From positions 62,001 through 126,000 of the forward strand of contig NZ_FXXB01000003.1 of the NCBI RefSeq assembly GCF_900184245.1: a stretch of DNA of 64,000 bases. Reading direction: 5' to 3'. The notes under the pieces were generated by a model, which was not told the origin of the DNA, did not search any database, and worked only from the letters and a program-made list of their open reading frames with translations. Source of the stretch: Brachybacterium massiliense (GTDB lineage Bacteria > Actinomycetota > Actinomycetes > Actinomycetales > Dermabacteraceae). The translations under genes and the position numbers were made by a program. Below, piece after piece: positions 1-7,913 of the stretch (its first letter is position 1; each line of letters opens with the position of its first letter).

Positions 1-2
1 AC

Positions 3-224
3 CGCGACCTGCGCAAGGCCTGGGTCGAGAGCTGGTCGGACGCAGGGCTGGACCTGTCCGAGCTCGAGGTGCCGAAGGACGTCGCGCACCCGGAGACGGG
101 AGACCGCTCGGCGATCGCCACGGGCAGGGCGCTGAAGGTCATCGCCGGGGTCTTCCGCGGCGACGCCACCGCCGAGGAGGCGCTTCCGGAGGCCCAGCAG
201 GCGGCACGCGACGCGATGAGCTGA
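3..224 (+). CDS. C-terminal end of an unidentified protein (truncated by window edge)
   Basis: The last 73 residues of a gene that begins before the window, ending at a TGA at 222-224. The tail is hydrophilic and helix-forming, with an alanine- and glutamate-rich end (AEEALPEAQQAARDAM). That kind of ending is common at the C-terminus of sugar-type extracellular solute-binding proteins, but no diagnostic motif is present, so I do not assign a function. The reading frame shows typical high-GC third positions, which supports it being coding. The thiamine operon promoter follows about 50 bases after the stop. Confidence 0.6.
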   Translation, partial: RDLRKAWVESWSDAGLDLSELEVPKDVAHPETGDRSAIATGRALKVIAGVFRGDATAEEALPEAQQAARDAMS

Positions 225-270
225 GCGGCAGACCGGACGGACGACGCCATCGGGGCCCGCGACCTGTGTC

Positions 271-276
271 TATACT
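271..276 (+). promoter_or_regulatory. -10 box of the thi operon promoter
   Basis: TATACT, a near-consensus -10 hexamer, lies 7 nt before the 5' arm of the TPP riboswitch. The transcript would therefore begin almost exactly at the aptamer. No convincing -35 is visible. Confidence 0.6.
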
Positions 277-283
277 CGGCGGC

Positions 284-360
284 GGACACGGGGTGCGTCG
301 TACGACGCTGAGATCACACCCGTGGAACCTGATCTAGTTCGTACTAGCGAAGGGATGTCC
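284..360 (+). promoter_or_regulatory. TPP riboswitch (THI element) of the thiD-tenA operon
   Basis: The conserved aptamer blocks are present in order: GGGGTGC, GCTGAGA, ACCC, GAACCTGATCTAGTT and GCGAAGGGA. The closing stem P1 is GGACA (284-288) with TGTCC (356-360). The purine-rich stretch GAAGGGA (349-355) is the only plausible ribosome binding site for the GTG at 363. It is part of the aptamer's 3' end, so TPP binding should hide it and block translation initiation. No separate terminator hairpin fits between aptamer and start codon. Confidence 0.95.
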
Positions 361-362
361 CA

Positions 363-2009
363 GTGGCTCCGTCGTACCCTGCCCGAATTCCGCGAGTGCT
401 GTCGATCGCCGGCACCGACCCCTCCGGGGGAGCCGGCACCGCCGCGGATCTCAAATCCATCACCGCAGCAGGCGGGTACGGCATGAGCGCCGTGACCGCC
501 CTCGTCGCCCAGAACACGCGCGGAGTGCGGAGCATCCACGTGCCTCCGGAGCCGTTCATCGCCGAGCAGCTGCGTGCCGTGAGCGAGGACGTCGAGATCG
601 ATGCCGTCAAGACCGGCATGCTCGCCAACGCCGCGCTGATCGAGACCGTCTCCTCCTGGCTCGAGGAGAACCCGCCGAGGATCCTGGTGGTGGACCCGGT
701 GATGGTCGCGACCAGCGGGGACAGCCTCCTGGAGGCGGAGGCGGAAGAGGCCATGATCGCCTTCTGCGAGCGCGCGAGCGTGGTCACCCCGAACATCGAG
801 GAGCTCGCCCGGCTGACCGGCCAGCCCCGGGCACAGGACGAATCGGCCGCTCTCGAGCAGGCGCAGGCATGGGCGCGGCGGACGGGCGTGGCCGTCGTGG
901 TCAAGACCGGGCACCTGGACTCCGCCGAGGTCACCAACACCTGGGTGGACCCCGACGGCACGCGCCTGCCGGTCCCGTCGACGCGCGTGAGCTCGACGAG
1001 CACCCACGGCACCGGATGCTCCCTGGCCGCGGCGCTCGCCACCCGACTGGGCGGCGGTGAGTCGCCGCAGGCGGCGCTGGCCTGGTCCACCCAGTGGCTG
1101 CATGAGGCAATCTCCCACGGCGAGGCGCTGCGGGTGGGGACCGGGCATGGTCCGGTGGACCATGCCCACCGCGCCCGCCGTCTGCAGGCCGCGGGAGAGT
1201 CCACCCCCTGGCTCGAGGCGGGCGCCATCCCACCCGTCCTCGTGACCCCGGACCAGATCCCGGCGGTGCTCGGAGCCACGCTCCCGGCGACGGCGCCGAG
1301 CGAACCCGCCGCCGCGCCCGCCGTCGCCGCGGCCGGGCCGTGGACCCAGGCGCTATGGAGGGCCGGGGAGCACCTCGCCCAGCAGATCGCGCAATCCGAT
1401 CTGGTGCGTCAGCTGGTCGACGGCAGCCTGCCCGCGAGCGCCTTCGCGTTCTACCTCGCCCAGGACTCGCTCTACCTGCGCCGCTACTCCCGTGCCCTCG
1501 CCGCGCTCTCGGCCGCCTCCACCGAACCTGCCGCCCAGGTGTTCTGGGCCGACGGTGCGGCCAGCTGCCTCACCGTCGAGTCCGCACTGCATCGAGGCCG
1601 GCTCGGCGACCAGGAGCAGATCGGGATCTCCCCGGTGACCAGCGCGTACACCGACTTCCTGCTGGCCACCACCCTCGGGGAGGAACGTGCCGTGGGAGTC
1701 GCCGCCGTGCTGCCCTGCTACTGGCTGTACGCGCAGACCGGAGCGATGCTGCCCTCGATCCCGAGCGATCACCCCTATGCGGACTGGCTGGAGACCTACC
1801 GTGACCCGCGCTTCGTGATCGCCACCCAGGGAGCGCTCGAGCAGGTCGAGCAGGAGCTCGCTGCCGCCTCCCCGGCGACGCGCTCCGATGCTGTGGAGGC
1901 CTACCTGCGTGCATGCCGGCACGAGCTGGAGTTCTTCGACCAGGCGCTGCGCCTGGCATCACCGGTCGCAGCGGACCAGCGCGAGACCGTTCTGGAGGGC
2001 GCGCTGTGA
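363..2009 (+). CDS. thiD-tenA: Fused HMP-phosphate kinase / TenA aminopyrimidine aminohydrolase
   Basis: A 548-residue fusion. Residues about 12-270 are ThiD, which phosphorylates hydroxymethylpyrimidine and its phosphate: SIAGTDPSGGAG near the start, VVDPVMVATSG in the middle, and the anion-hole motif STHGTGCSLAAAL. An Ala/Pro-rich linker follows. Residues about 320-545 are TenA, which hydrolyses aminomethylpyrimidine or thiamine: YLAQDSLYLRRY carries the conserved Asp, LPCYWLYAQTG (around residue 452) the catalytic Cys, and HELEFF the conserved Glu. All expected catalytic residues are present, so both halves should be active, linking pyrimidine salvage from degraded thiamine to its phosphorylation. 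The GTG start is fixed by the riboswitch-embedded Shine-Dalgarno. The stop overlaps the next start (GTGA). Confidence 0.95.
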   Translation: MAPSYPARIPRVLSIAGTDPSGGAGTAADLKSITAAGGYGMSAVTALVAQNTRGVRSIHVPPEPFIAEQLRAVSEDVEIDAVKTGMLANAALIETVSSWLEENPPRILVVDPVMVATSGDSLLEAEAEEAMIAFCERASVVTPNIEELARLTGQPRAQDESAALEQAQAWARRTGVAVVVKTGHLDSAEVTNTWVDPDGTRLPVPSTRVSSTSTHGTGCSLAAALATRLGGGESPQAALAWSTQWLHEAISHGEALRVGTGHGPVDHAHRARRLQAAGESTPWLEAGAIPPVLVTPDQIPAVLGATLPATAPSEPAAAPAVAAAGPWTQALWRAGEHLAQQIAQSDLVRQLVDGSLPASAFAFYLAQDSLYLRRYSRALAALSAASTEPAAQVFWADGAASCLTVESALHRGRLGDQEQIGISPVTSAYTDFLLATTLGEERAVGVAAVLPCYWLYAQTGAMLPSIPSDHPYADWLETYRDPRFVIATQGALEQVEQELAAASPATRSDAVEAYLRACRHELEFFDQALRLASPVAADQRETVLEGAL

Positions 2010-3403
2010 GCGGGGCACAGATCCTGCCGGGATCCCCGGGCCCGAGCGACCGGGCCACCGATGAGCACCTCCCACCGGAGGGCCGTGCCGCCCTGCGCGC
2101 CGGCGTGGTCGGCAACTGGGTGGACAACGTCCATGTGTTCCTGCCGCTGACCGCCCTCGCCCCGGCGATGGTGGTGCTCGCCGGGCCCGCGGCGGCCGCC
2201 TCGACCGGCGCCCTGATCGTCGTGGCGATGCTGTTCGGGCGGCCCGTCGGCGGGATCGTGTTCGGGCGCATCTCGGACAGGCTGGGTCGCACCCGCACCA
2301 CCCGCATCGCGATCGCCGGCACCGCGGCCTGCGCGCTGCTGATCGCCGCGATGCCCACCCATGAGATCTTCGGCGCCGGGACGATCGCCCTGATCCTGGT
2401 GCTGAGGTTCCTCTGCGGGATCTTCGTGGCGGGGGAGTACTCCGCCGCGATCCCGCTGGCCATGGAATGGTCTCGGCCCCGACGGCGCGGGCTCATGAGC
2501 GGGCTGATCCTCTCGATGGCCCCGTGGGCACAGGCGAGCATCGCCTTCTCGGTGGCGATGCTGCTGGTGCTCCTGGGCCCGGACACCTACGCCGACTGGG
2601 GCTGGCGAGTGCTGTTCGTCCTCGGAGCGCTCGCCTCGATCGGGATGCTCATCTACTACAGCCGCCAGGTCACCGACGCCCCCGTCTTCCACCGACGGGC
2701 ACGAACCGCCTCCACGCGACCGCGAGCGGGCCTGCGTGATCTGCTCACCGGCCGCTGGGCCTCTGCGTTCTGGCAGGTGTTCCTCCTGATGACCGGGCTG
2801 TGGCTGCTGACGAACACCACCGTGCTGCTGCTCACCGCCCGCCTGGCGACCGATACCGGCCTGCCCGCCACCGGCGTCTCCCTGGCGATCGGGATCGCTT
2901 CGATCGCCCAGGCCGTGGTGATGGCGATCGCGGGCCACCTCTCGACCCGTACCGGACGGCGCACACTGTTCATCGCCTGGGGGATGTCCGCAGCGCTGCT
3001 CGGGCCGGCCCTGTGGTGGCTGGCGATCACCTCGCAGTCCTTCGGTCGAGCGGCGCTGTGCGCGGCCGCGCTGCAGGTGCTGACGGTCTCCGCCTACGGC
3101 CCGGTCTCCGCCTACCTCTCCGAACGGTTCCCGACCGAGGTGCGCTCGACCGGCTACGGCATGGGCTACAGCCTCTCCCTGGTCCTTCCCGCGCTCTATC
3201 CCTTCTACCTGCCCTGGCTCGAGGCGCTGCTGGGACGCAACGGCTCGGTGATGACGCTGATCGTGCTCGGCGGATCGCTTCTGGCCCTGGGCGCCGTGCT
3301 CGGTCCCCGGCTCTCCTCGCGGGACATCGAAGCGGATATCGACACCATCGCCGAAGGGATCAGAGAGCACGCTCCGGCACCGCTCACGGAGGCGGCGCGA
3401 TGA
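2006..3403 (+). CDS. MFS transporter in the thiamine operon
   Basis: A 465-residue major facilitator protein with about 12 membrane segments, starting at the GTG that overlaps the thiD-tenA stop. The loop motif GRISDRLGRTRTTR matches the MFS signature after segment 2. The layout (VVGNWVDNVHVFLPLTA at the first helix, RFPTEVRSTGYGMGYSLS late) resembles the metabolite:H+ symporter branch that carries osmolytes and carboxylates. It sits inside a TPP-riboswitch operon and overlaps thiM by ATGA, so its cargo is probably a thiamine precursor or thiamine itself: hydroxymethylpyrimidine, aminomethylpyrimidine or the thiazole alcohol. It is not one of the thiamine transporters I know by name. Family is clear; substrate is inferred from context. 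Confidence 0.85.
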   Translation: MSGAQILPGSPGPSDRATDEHLPPEGRAALRAGVVGNWVDNVHVFLPLTALAPAMVVLAGPAAAASTGALIVVAMLFGRPVGGIVFGRISDRLGRTRTTRIAIAGTAACALLIAAMPTHEIFGAGTIALILVLRFLCGIFVAGEYSAAIPLAMEWSRPRRRGLMSGLILSMAPWAQASIAFSVAMLLVLLGPDTYADWGWRVLFVLGALASIGMLIYYSRQVTDAPVFHRRARTASTRPRAGLRDLLTGRWASAFWQVFLLMTGLWLLTNTTVLLLTARLATDTGLPATGVSLAIGIASIAQAVVMAIAGHLSTRTGRRTLFIAWGMSAALLGPALWWLAITSQSFGRAALCAAALQVLTVSAYGPVSAYLSERFPTEVRSTGYGMGYSLSLVLPALYPFYLPWLEALLGRNGSVMTLIVLGGSLLALGAVLGPRLSSRDIEADIDTIAEGIREHAPAPLTEAAR

Positions 3404-4176
3404 GCCCGAGAGATCCGGACCTCGCCCCGGTGGCGCACGTGCTGGAGGCCGTCCGCGGGCGCCAGCCGCTGGTGCACTGCCTCACCGCCACTGTCTCCAT
3501 GGGGATCGTGGCGGACGGGCTGCTCGCCGCGGGGGCCCGCCCGATGATGACCGAGACCCTCGAGGAGGCGCCCACCCTGACCGCGCTCGCCGACGCGCTC
3601 GTGATCAACCTCGGCACCCTCAGCACCGACGCGATGGACGGCATCCCGGCGACGGTCGCCGTCGCGGTGCAGGATGCCCGGCCCTGGGTGCTGGACCCGA
3701 CCGCGATCGGGATCGCCCCGGTGCGCACCCCCCTGGCGCGCACCCTGCTCGAGTCCCGGCCCGACGTGGTGCGCGGCAACGCCTCCGAGGTGCTCGCCCT
3801 GGCCGGGGAAGGACACGGGGGACGCGGCGCGGACTCCCGGGCGGTGCCCGAGCACGCCGACCGCGCGGCGGAGGCGATCGCGGCCCGCACCGGTGGCGCC
3901 GTCGCCGTCTCCGGGCCCACCGATCTGGTGCTCTCGAGCACCCGGCGGGCCCGGGTGGAGCGCGGCACGGCGCTGCTGCCCCGCGTCACCGGCACCGGCT
4001 GCCTGCTCGCCGCGCTCACCGCGGCCTGCCGCGCCGTCGAGCCCGATCCCTTCACCGCCGCGCTCGCCGCGACGACCTGGATGGATCTCGCCGGGGAGGG
4101 CGCCGCACAGCGCGCGGCCGGGCCCGGCTCCTTCCGCATGCACCTGCTGGACGCACTGGACGAGGTGGGACGATGA
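3400..4176 (+). CDS. thiM: Hydroxyethylthiazole kinase ThiM, divergent
   Basis: A 258-residue ThiM-family kinase that would phosphorylate 4-methyl-5-hydroxyethylthiazole for thiamine salvage. The anion-hole and catalytic cysteine motif VTGTGCLLAALTAA is intact, as is WVLDPTAIG. The N-terminal substrate region is unusual: the family pattern PLVHxITNxVxMNxxAN reads PLVHCLTATVSMGIVADG, so three Asn positions are replaced by Ala, Gly and Asp. This may mean altered substrate preference. The start ATG overlaps the transporter's stop, and the stop overlaps thiE by ATGA, so it is tightly coupled within the riboswitch operon. Confidence 0.88.
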   Translation: MSPRDPDLAPVAHVLEAVRGRQPLVHCLTATVSMGIVADGLLAAGARPMMTETLEEAPTLTALADALVINLGTLSTDAMDGIPATVAVAVQDARPWVLDPTAIGIAPVRTPLARTLLESRPDVVRGNASEVLALAGEGHGGRGADSRAVPEHADRAAEAIAARTGGAVAVSGPTDLVLSSTRRARVERGTALLPRVTGTGCLLAALTAACRAVEPDPFTAALAATTWMDLAGEGAAQRAAGPGSFRMHLLDALDEVGR

Positions 4177-4829
4177 CCCTGGACCTGCGCTGCTATCTGG
4201 TGACCTCCGGGACCAGCCGCCGCACCGTGGAGACCGCCGCAGCGGCCGCGGCAGGCGGTGCGGGGATGATCCAGGTCCGTGACAAGCAGGCCAGCACCGC
4301 TGAGCTGCTCGAACTGACCTGCGCCGTGGCCGCCGCCGTGCACCGGGCGCGGCCCTCCGCCCGGGTGGTGGTCGATGACCGCGCCGACGTCGCGTTCGCC
4401 GCGCGCAGGCTCGGCGCCGAGGTGCACGGCGTACACCTGGGGCAGGACGATCTCCCGGTCGCGTCGGCCCGCGCGATGCTGGGGCCCGAGGCGATCATCG
4501 GACTGACCACGGGGACGCTGGAGACGGTCCGCAGGGCGGAGGAGCTCCGCGGGCTCCTGGACTACGTCGGCGCGGGTCCGTTCCGGCCCACCCCGACCAA
4601 GGACTCCGGCCGCACGCCTCTCGGCGTCGACGGATACCGGTCCCTCGTCGCCGAGACCGGGCTGCCGGTGGTCGCGATCGGCGGGATCACGGCCCAGGAC
4701 GTCCCCTCCCTCGCACGCACCGGGATCGCCGGGGTCGCGCTGGTCAGGGAGCTCATGGACGCCGACGATCCAGAACGCGCCGCACGGGAGATCGTCTCCG
4801 CCCTCGAGAGCGGAAGAGCATCTCGCTGA
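4173..4829 (+). CDS. thiE: Thiamine-phosphate synthase ThiE
   Basis: A 218-residue TIM-barrel enzyme that joins HMP-pyrophosphate and thiazole phosphate to make thiamine monophosphate. Motifs in order: IQVRDK (pyrophosphate binding), VDDRADVAF, GVHLGQDDLP, VGAGPFRPTPTK, VVAIGGI and GVALVREL. Length and motifs are standard. It is the last gene of the riboswitch operon. Its TGA lies in the stem of a terminator shared with the convergent tesB. Confidence 0.95.
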   Translation: MTLDLRCYLVTSGTSRRTVETAAAAAAGGAGMIQVRDKQASTAELLELTCAVAAAVHRARPSARVVVDDRADVAFAARRLGAEVHGVHLGQDDLPVASARAMLGPEAIIGLTTGTLETVRRAEELRGLLDYVGAGPFRPTPTKDSGRTPLGVDGYRSLVAETGLPVVAIGGITAQDVPSLARTGIAGVALVRELMDADDPERAAREIVSALESGRASR

Positions 4830-4845
4830 GCGGAGCCCCGCTCAG
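4826..4845. terminator. Bidirectional terminator between thiE and tesB
   Basis: CTGAGCGG / CCGCTCAG, 8 perfect base pairs around a 4-nt loop. The 5' arm contains the thiE stop and the 3' arm contains the tesB stop (TCA on the plus strand). There is no T-run, as is common in GC-rich actinobacteria. Confidence 0.75.
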
Positions 4846-5771
4846 TCCTGCGACTTGACCCGGATCATGCCCTCCTGGGTGATGGTCGCGACCAGGTCCC
4901 CGGCGCGGTCGAAGACCTGGCCGTGGGTCAGACCGCGTCCACCGCTGGCGGAGGGGGAGCGCTGGACGTACAGCAGCCAGTCGTTGGTGTCGACGTGCTT
5001 GTGCCACCAGATGGCGTGGTTGATCGTCGCCATCCGCAGTCCCGGTGTCATCCAGCTGAGCCCCTGGCGGCGCAGGATCGGCTCGAAGGGCGTGTAGTCG
5101 CTCGCGAAGGCGAGGATCGCGTCATGGGTGAGCGGCTCCGCCTCGATCGGGGCGAGCATCCGCATCCACACCATCTGCGACTCGCCGCTGGCGGCATCGG
5201 GGCGCAGGTAGATCGGATCGGTGACATGGCGGATGTCGATCGGGCGCTGGGTGCCCCAGTAGCGGGCCACCGGGTGGTCGATGCCGGCGAGCACCTGAGC
5301 GGTGGTGGGCAGGCCCTCGGGATCCGGGGCCTCGGGGGCGCGCTCCTGGTGCTCGAGACCGTCCTGGTTCTCCTGGAACGACGCGGTCATCGCGAGGATG
5401 GTGCGCTCCTCCTCATCGGCCTCGCGGCCGGGCTGGGTTGCCAGCACGCGCCGCACCGAGAACGAGCCGCCGTCGCGCAGCGCATCGACCTGGAAGCGGA
5501 TCGGGTGCGAGGGATCGCCGGGGGCCAGGAAGTAGGAGTACATCGAGTGGATGCGCCGCTCCGGGGAGACGGTGCGGCCCACGGCCGTGAGCGCCTGGCC
5601 CATCACCTGCCCGCCGAACACGTGCCCGCCCGGCTGCGGGGAGGACTCGCCCTGGTACGCGGCGACGGTGGCCGGGGTCGAGAACTCGCTGAAGGGCGCG
5701 ATCTCCCGCAGATCCAGCAGATCCACGAGACCGGCGGCGATCGTCGACGGGTCAGTGTGCGCAGAGCTCAT
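4842..5771 (-). CDS. tesB: Acyl-CoA thioesterase II (TesB family)
   Basis: A 309-residue double-hotdog thioesterase hydrolysing acyl-CoA to free fatty acid and CoA. Visible are FGGQVMGQALTAVGRTV in the first hotdog, VLATQPGREADEEERTIL in the central strand region, and WWHKHVDTNDWLLYVQRSPSASGGRGL near the end with the conserved Asp-Trp-Leu-Leu-Tyr and Gly-Arg-Gly pattern. The start is the ATG at 5771, because a TACGAT -10 box lies exactly 7 nt upstream. Longer in-frame extensions would run into that promoter and the neighbouring gene. It is divergent from another hotdog thioesterase. Confidence 0.93.
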   Translation of the reverse strand: MSSAHTDPSTIAAGLVDLLDLREIAPFSEFSTPATVAAYQGESSPQPGGHVFGGQVMGQALTAVGRTVSPERRIHSMYSYFLAPGDPSHPIRFQVDALRDGGSFSVRRVLATQPGREADEEERTILAMTASFQENQDGLEHQERAPEAPDPEGLPTTAQVLAGIDHPVARYWGTQRPIDIRHVTDPIYLRPDAASGESQMVWMRMLAPIEAEPLTHDAILAFASDYTPFEPILRRQGLSWMTPGLRMATINHAIWWHKHVDTNDWLLYVQRSPSASGGRGLTHGQVFDRAGDLVATITQEGMIRVKSQD

Positions 5772-5778
5772 GCGCCCG

Positions 5779-5784
5779 ATCGTA
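5779..5784 (-). promoter_or_regulatory. -10 box of tesB (leaderless)
   Basis: TACGAT on the minus strand, 7 nt before the ATG, which places the transcription start at or next to the A of the start codon. Confidence 0.65.
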
Positions 5785-5798
5785 CTGGTCGCGGAGCC

Positions 5799-5804
5799 TA
5801 CGAT
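5799..5804 (+). promoter_or_regulatory. -10 box of the 4HBT thioesterase (leaderless)
   Basis: TACGAT on the plus strand, 7 nt before the ATG at 5812. It is the same hexamer as that of divergent tesB. The two boxes are 14 nt apart, so polymerase cannot occupy both promoters at once. Confidence 0.65.
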
Positions 5805-5811
5805 GAGAACC

Positions 5812-6342
5812 ATGGCAGCCGATCACATCGCAGATGCACCCGATCTCACCCCGCACCCCTCCCAGGCGCTGGATATCCCCGTGCCCGTGCGCTGGACGGA
5901 CCTGGACGCCTACGGGCACGTGAACAACGCCGCGGTGGTGCGGCTGCTCGAGGAGGCCCGCATCGCCGCCTTCTGGCAGGCCCCTGCCGAGCAGATCGCG
6001 CTGGGGGCGCCGCGCCCGCCCGCGGCCCTGCCTGTCAGCGGAGCGGGCGCCGAGATCAGCACCGTGATCGCCTCGCAGCGGATCGAGTACGCCCGGCCGC
6101 TGGGGCACCGCCGCGACGGGGTGGTGGTGCGGCTGTGGCTCTCCCGCATCGGCGGGGCGAGCCTGAGCGTGGACTATCTCGTGCTCACCCGTGATGATCC
6201 CGAGGGCCGCGCACCCTATGCCCGGGCCCGCACCGTGGTGGTGCTGATCGATGCGGAGTCCGGGACGCCGGTGCGCCTCGAGCCCGCCACCCGCGATGAG
6301 CTGCAGCGCTTCGCCGGGGAGCCCCTGCGATTCCGCGACTGA
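5812..6342 (+). CDS. 4-hydroxybenzoyl-CoA-type (4HBT) hotdog thioesterase
   Basis: A 176-residue single-hotdog acyl-CoA thioesterase. The signature VRWTDLDAYGHVNNAAVVRLLEEAR carries the catalytic Asp of the 4HBT class (the first Asp of the TDLDAYGHVNN pattern). The C-terminal half has the expected strand pattern with VKLxxx-like VVRLWLSRIGG. The substrate acyl chain cannot be deduced. The start was chosen because ATG 5812 follows a TACGAT box by 7 nt. It forms a divergent pair with tesB and converges on the globin gene through a shared terminator. Confidence 0.88.
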   Translation: MAADHIADAPDLTPHPSQALDIPVPVRWTDLDAYGHVNNAAVVRLLEEARIAAFWQAPAEQIALGAPRPPAALPVSGAGAEISTVIASQRIEYARPLGHRRDGVVVRLWLSRIGGASLSVDYLVLTRDDPEGRAPYARARTVVVLIDAESGTPVRLEPATRDELQRFAGEPLRFRD

Positions 6343-6361
6343 CGGGGCCCGGCCCGCTCAG
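6339..6361. terminator. Bidirectional terminator between 4HBT gene and globin gene
   Basis: CTGACGGG pairs with CCCGCTCAG (one bulged C), 8 bp with a 6-nt loop. The stop codons of both convergent genes lie in the outer stem. Confidence 0.6.
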
Positions 6362-6807
6362 CTGAGCCGGTCGGGGATCGTCTGCCCGGCGGCGGGTGCC
6401 TCGCCGCCGTCGACCGTGTTGATCATCGAGTGGGCGGCCCGCTCGAGGTAGTCCCACAGGGTCTGCTCATGCAGCGGTGCTAGCTCGAGGGAGTCCAGCG
6501 CCACCCGCATGTGGTGCAGCCACGCATCCCGCGCCGCGGGGGAGACGGGGAAGGGGGCGTGGCGCATGCGCAGGCGCGGATGCCCGCGCTGCTCGCCGTA
6601 GGTCTTGGGCCCGCCCCAGTACTGCTCGAGGAACGCGCACAGGCGCCAGCGGGCACCGGTGAGATCCTCCTCCGGGTACATCGGATGCAGCAGCGGATCC
6701 TCCGCCACCCCGTCGTAGAAGCGGTCCACCAGGGCCTCGAAGGTGGGGTGGCCGCCGACGGCCTCGTAGAAGCTGATCTGCTCGGCCTGGGGCGAGGGGC
6801 TGGTCAT
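6358..6807 (-). CDS. glbO: Group II truncated haemoglobin (trHbO)
   Basis: A 149-residue truncated globin. The group II pattern is visible: [22 protein letters not shown] at the N-terminus, the B10-region Tyr in RFYDGV, the proximal His in RMRHAPFPV, and the Trp of helix G in RDAWLHHM. Typical roles are oxygen or peroxide handling and NO detoxification. The ATG at 6807 is preceded by GGAGAG as a ribosome binding site. It sits 40 nt downstream of the mechanosensitive channel gene and may be co-transcribed with it. Confidence 0.93.
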   Translation of the reverse strand: MTSPSPQAEQISFYEAVGGHPTFEALVDRFYDGVAEDPLLHPMYPEEDLTGARWRLCAFLEQYWGGPKTYGEQRGHPRLRMRHAPFPVSPAARDAWLHHMRVALDSLELAPLHEQTLWDYLERAAHSMINTVDGGEAPAAGQTIPDRLS

Positions 6808-6847
6808 GGCTGGGTCTCTCCGATGCTCGGGTGGCGGTGGGAGGCCG

Positions 6848-7798
6848 TCACTTCTGGACGGTCTCGACGAATCGGGGCATGGCGAAGGCGATCTCCGCCT
6901 CCGCGAAGCCGGTGCGGATGCGGGAGCGCAGCTCGCGCTCGACGCCCCACTGCTGACCCGGGGGCGTCTCGAACACGACACGGCGCTGGTAGCGATTCGC
7001 ATCCACGTCCAGCATGCCGGTGATCGCGGCGGGGGAGAGGATCTCGTCCTTCCACTGCGGGTCCTTCGCCATCTCGGCGGTGACGGATTCGAGCACGGTG
7101 GTGACCTGCTCGTCGTCGGCGCCGGCGTCGATGTCGAGCACCACCACGGCGTTCGAGAAGCCGCGTGCGTAGTTGCCCACGCGGATGATCTCGCCATTGC
7201 GCACGGTCCACAGCACGCCGTCGATGCCGCGCACCTGGGTGGCGCGCAGGTTGATCGACTCGACGGTGCCCTCGGCGTACTCGAGGTCCACCCAGTCGCC
7301 GACGGCGACGATGTCCTCGAACAGCATCACGATGCCCGCGACCACGTCCTTGATGATGGTCTGGGCGCCGATGCCGGCGGCCAGACCCACCACGCCGAGG
7401 CTCGCGATCACCGGGGCGATGTCCACGCCGATCTCGGAGAGGATCATCACCGAGGCCACCGCCCAGATCATCACGTGGGCGATGTTGCGGGCCACGGTGG
7501 ACAGGGTGCTCGCGCGCTGCTCGCGGCGCAGCTGGGCGGCCCGCTGCGACTTGGGATCGCGCCTGACCACGGTGCCGGTGACGGTGGAGATCTTCGAACC
7601 GGACTGCACCATGGTGCGGAAGAAGCGTCGCAGGAACCATCCGGCCAGGAAGCTGATCAGCGAGGCGGCCAGGAGGATCACGACGACCTTCACGCCGCTC
7701 GAGGTCAGCCAGCGCAGCAGCTGGTCCATCAGGCTCAGCGCATCGTCGGTGGTGGGGGAGGACAGCAGCTGTCCGGGGTCCAGGGGAGCGTCCAACAT
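6848..7798 (-). CDS. Small-conductance mechanosensitive channel (MscS family)
   Basis: A 316-residue MscS-type channel for release of solutes on osmotic downshock. An N-terminal helix ([19 protein letters not shown]) is followed by a second helix and the Gly/Ala-rich pore helix ([19 protein letters not shown]). After these come the beta domain ([24 protein letters not shown]) and a C-terminal alpha/beta domain. This is the short three-helix form common in actinobacteria. The start at 7798 is fixed by a TATCGT box exactly 7 nt upstream. The globin gene follows 40 nt downstream. Confidence 0.92.
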   Translation of the reverse strand: MLDAPLDPGQLLSSPTTDDALSLMDQLLRWLTSSGVKVVVILLAASLISFLAGWFLRRFFRTMVQSGSKISTVTGTVVRRDPKSQRAAQLRREQRASTLSTVARNIAHVMIWAVASVMILSEIGVDIAPVIASLGVVGLAAGIGAQTIIKDVVAGIVMLFEDIVAVGDWVDLEYAEGTVESINLRATQVRGIDGVLWTVRNGEIIRVGNYARGFSNAVVVLDIDAGADDEQVTTVLESVTAEMAKDPQWKDEILSPAAITGMLDVDANRYQRRVVFETPPGQQWGVERELRSRIRTGFAEAEIAFAMPRFVETVQK

Positions 7799-7805
7799 GC
7801 TTTCG

Positions 7806-7811
7806 ACGATA
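7806..7811 (-). promoter_or_regulatory. -10 box of the MscS gene (leaderless)
   Basis: TATCGT, 7 nt before the ATG at 7798. Confidence 0.6.
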
Positions 7812-7841
7812 ACGCCCTGCGCGACGGAAGTCTGGGGACGT

Positions 7842-7879
7842 CCGGGGCGAGGTGTCTCACCGTGAGCACCTCGCCCCGG
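7842..7879 (-). terminator. Terminator after pepN
   Basis: CCGGGGCGAGGTG (7842-7854) and CACCTCGCCCCGG (7867-7879) form 13 perfect base pairs around a 12-nt loop. It lies just past the pepN stop and before the MscS promoter, so it insulates the two genes. Confidence 0.85.
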
Positions 7880-7913
7880 CCCCGTCGGAGGGGCGAGCGT
7901 CCGCCGGCGAGGA

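Noticed and set aside
1901-3370. A 489-codon open frame antisense to the MFS transporter
   Set aside because: Its His/Gln/Gly/Arg-rich sequence mirrors the codon bias of the real gene, and it lacks a ribosome binding site.
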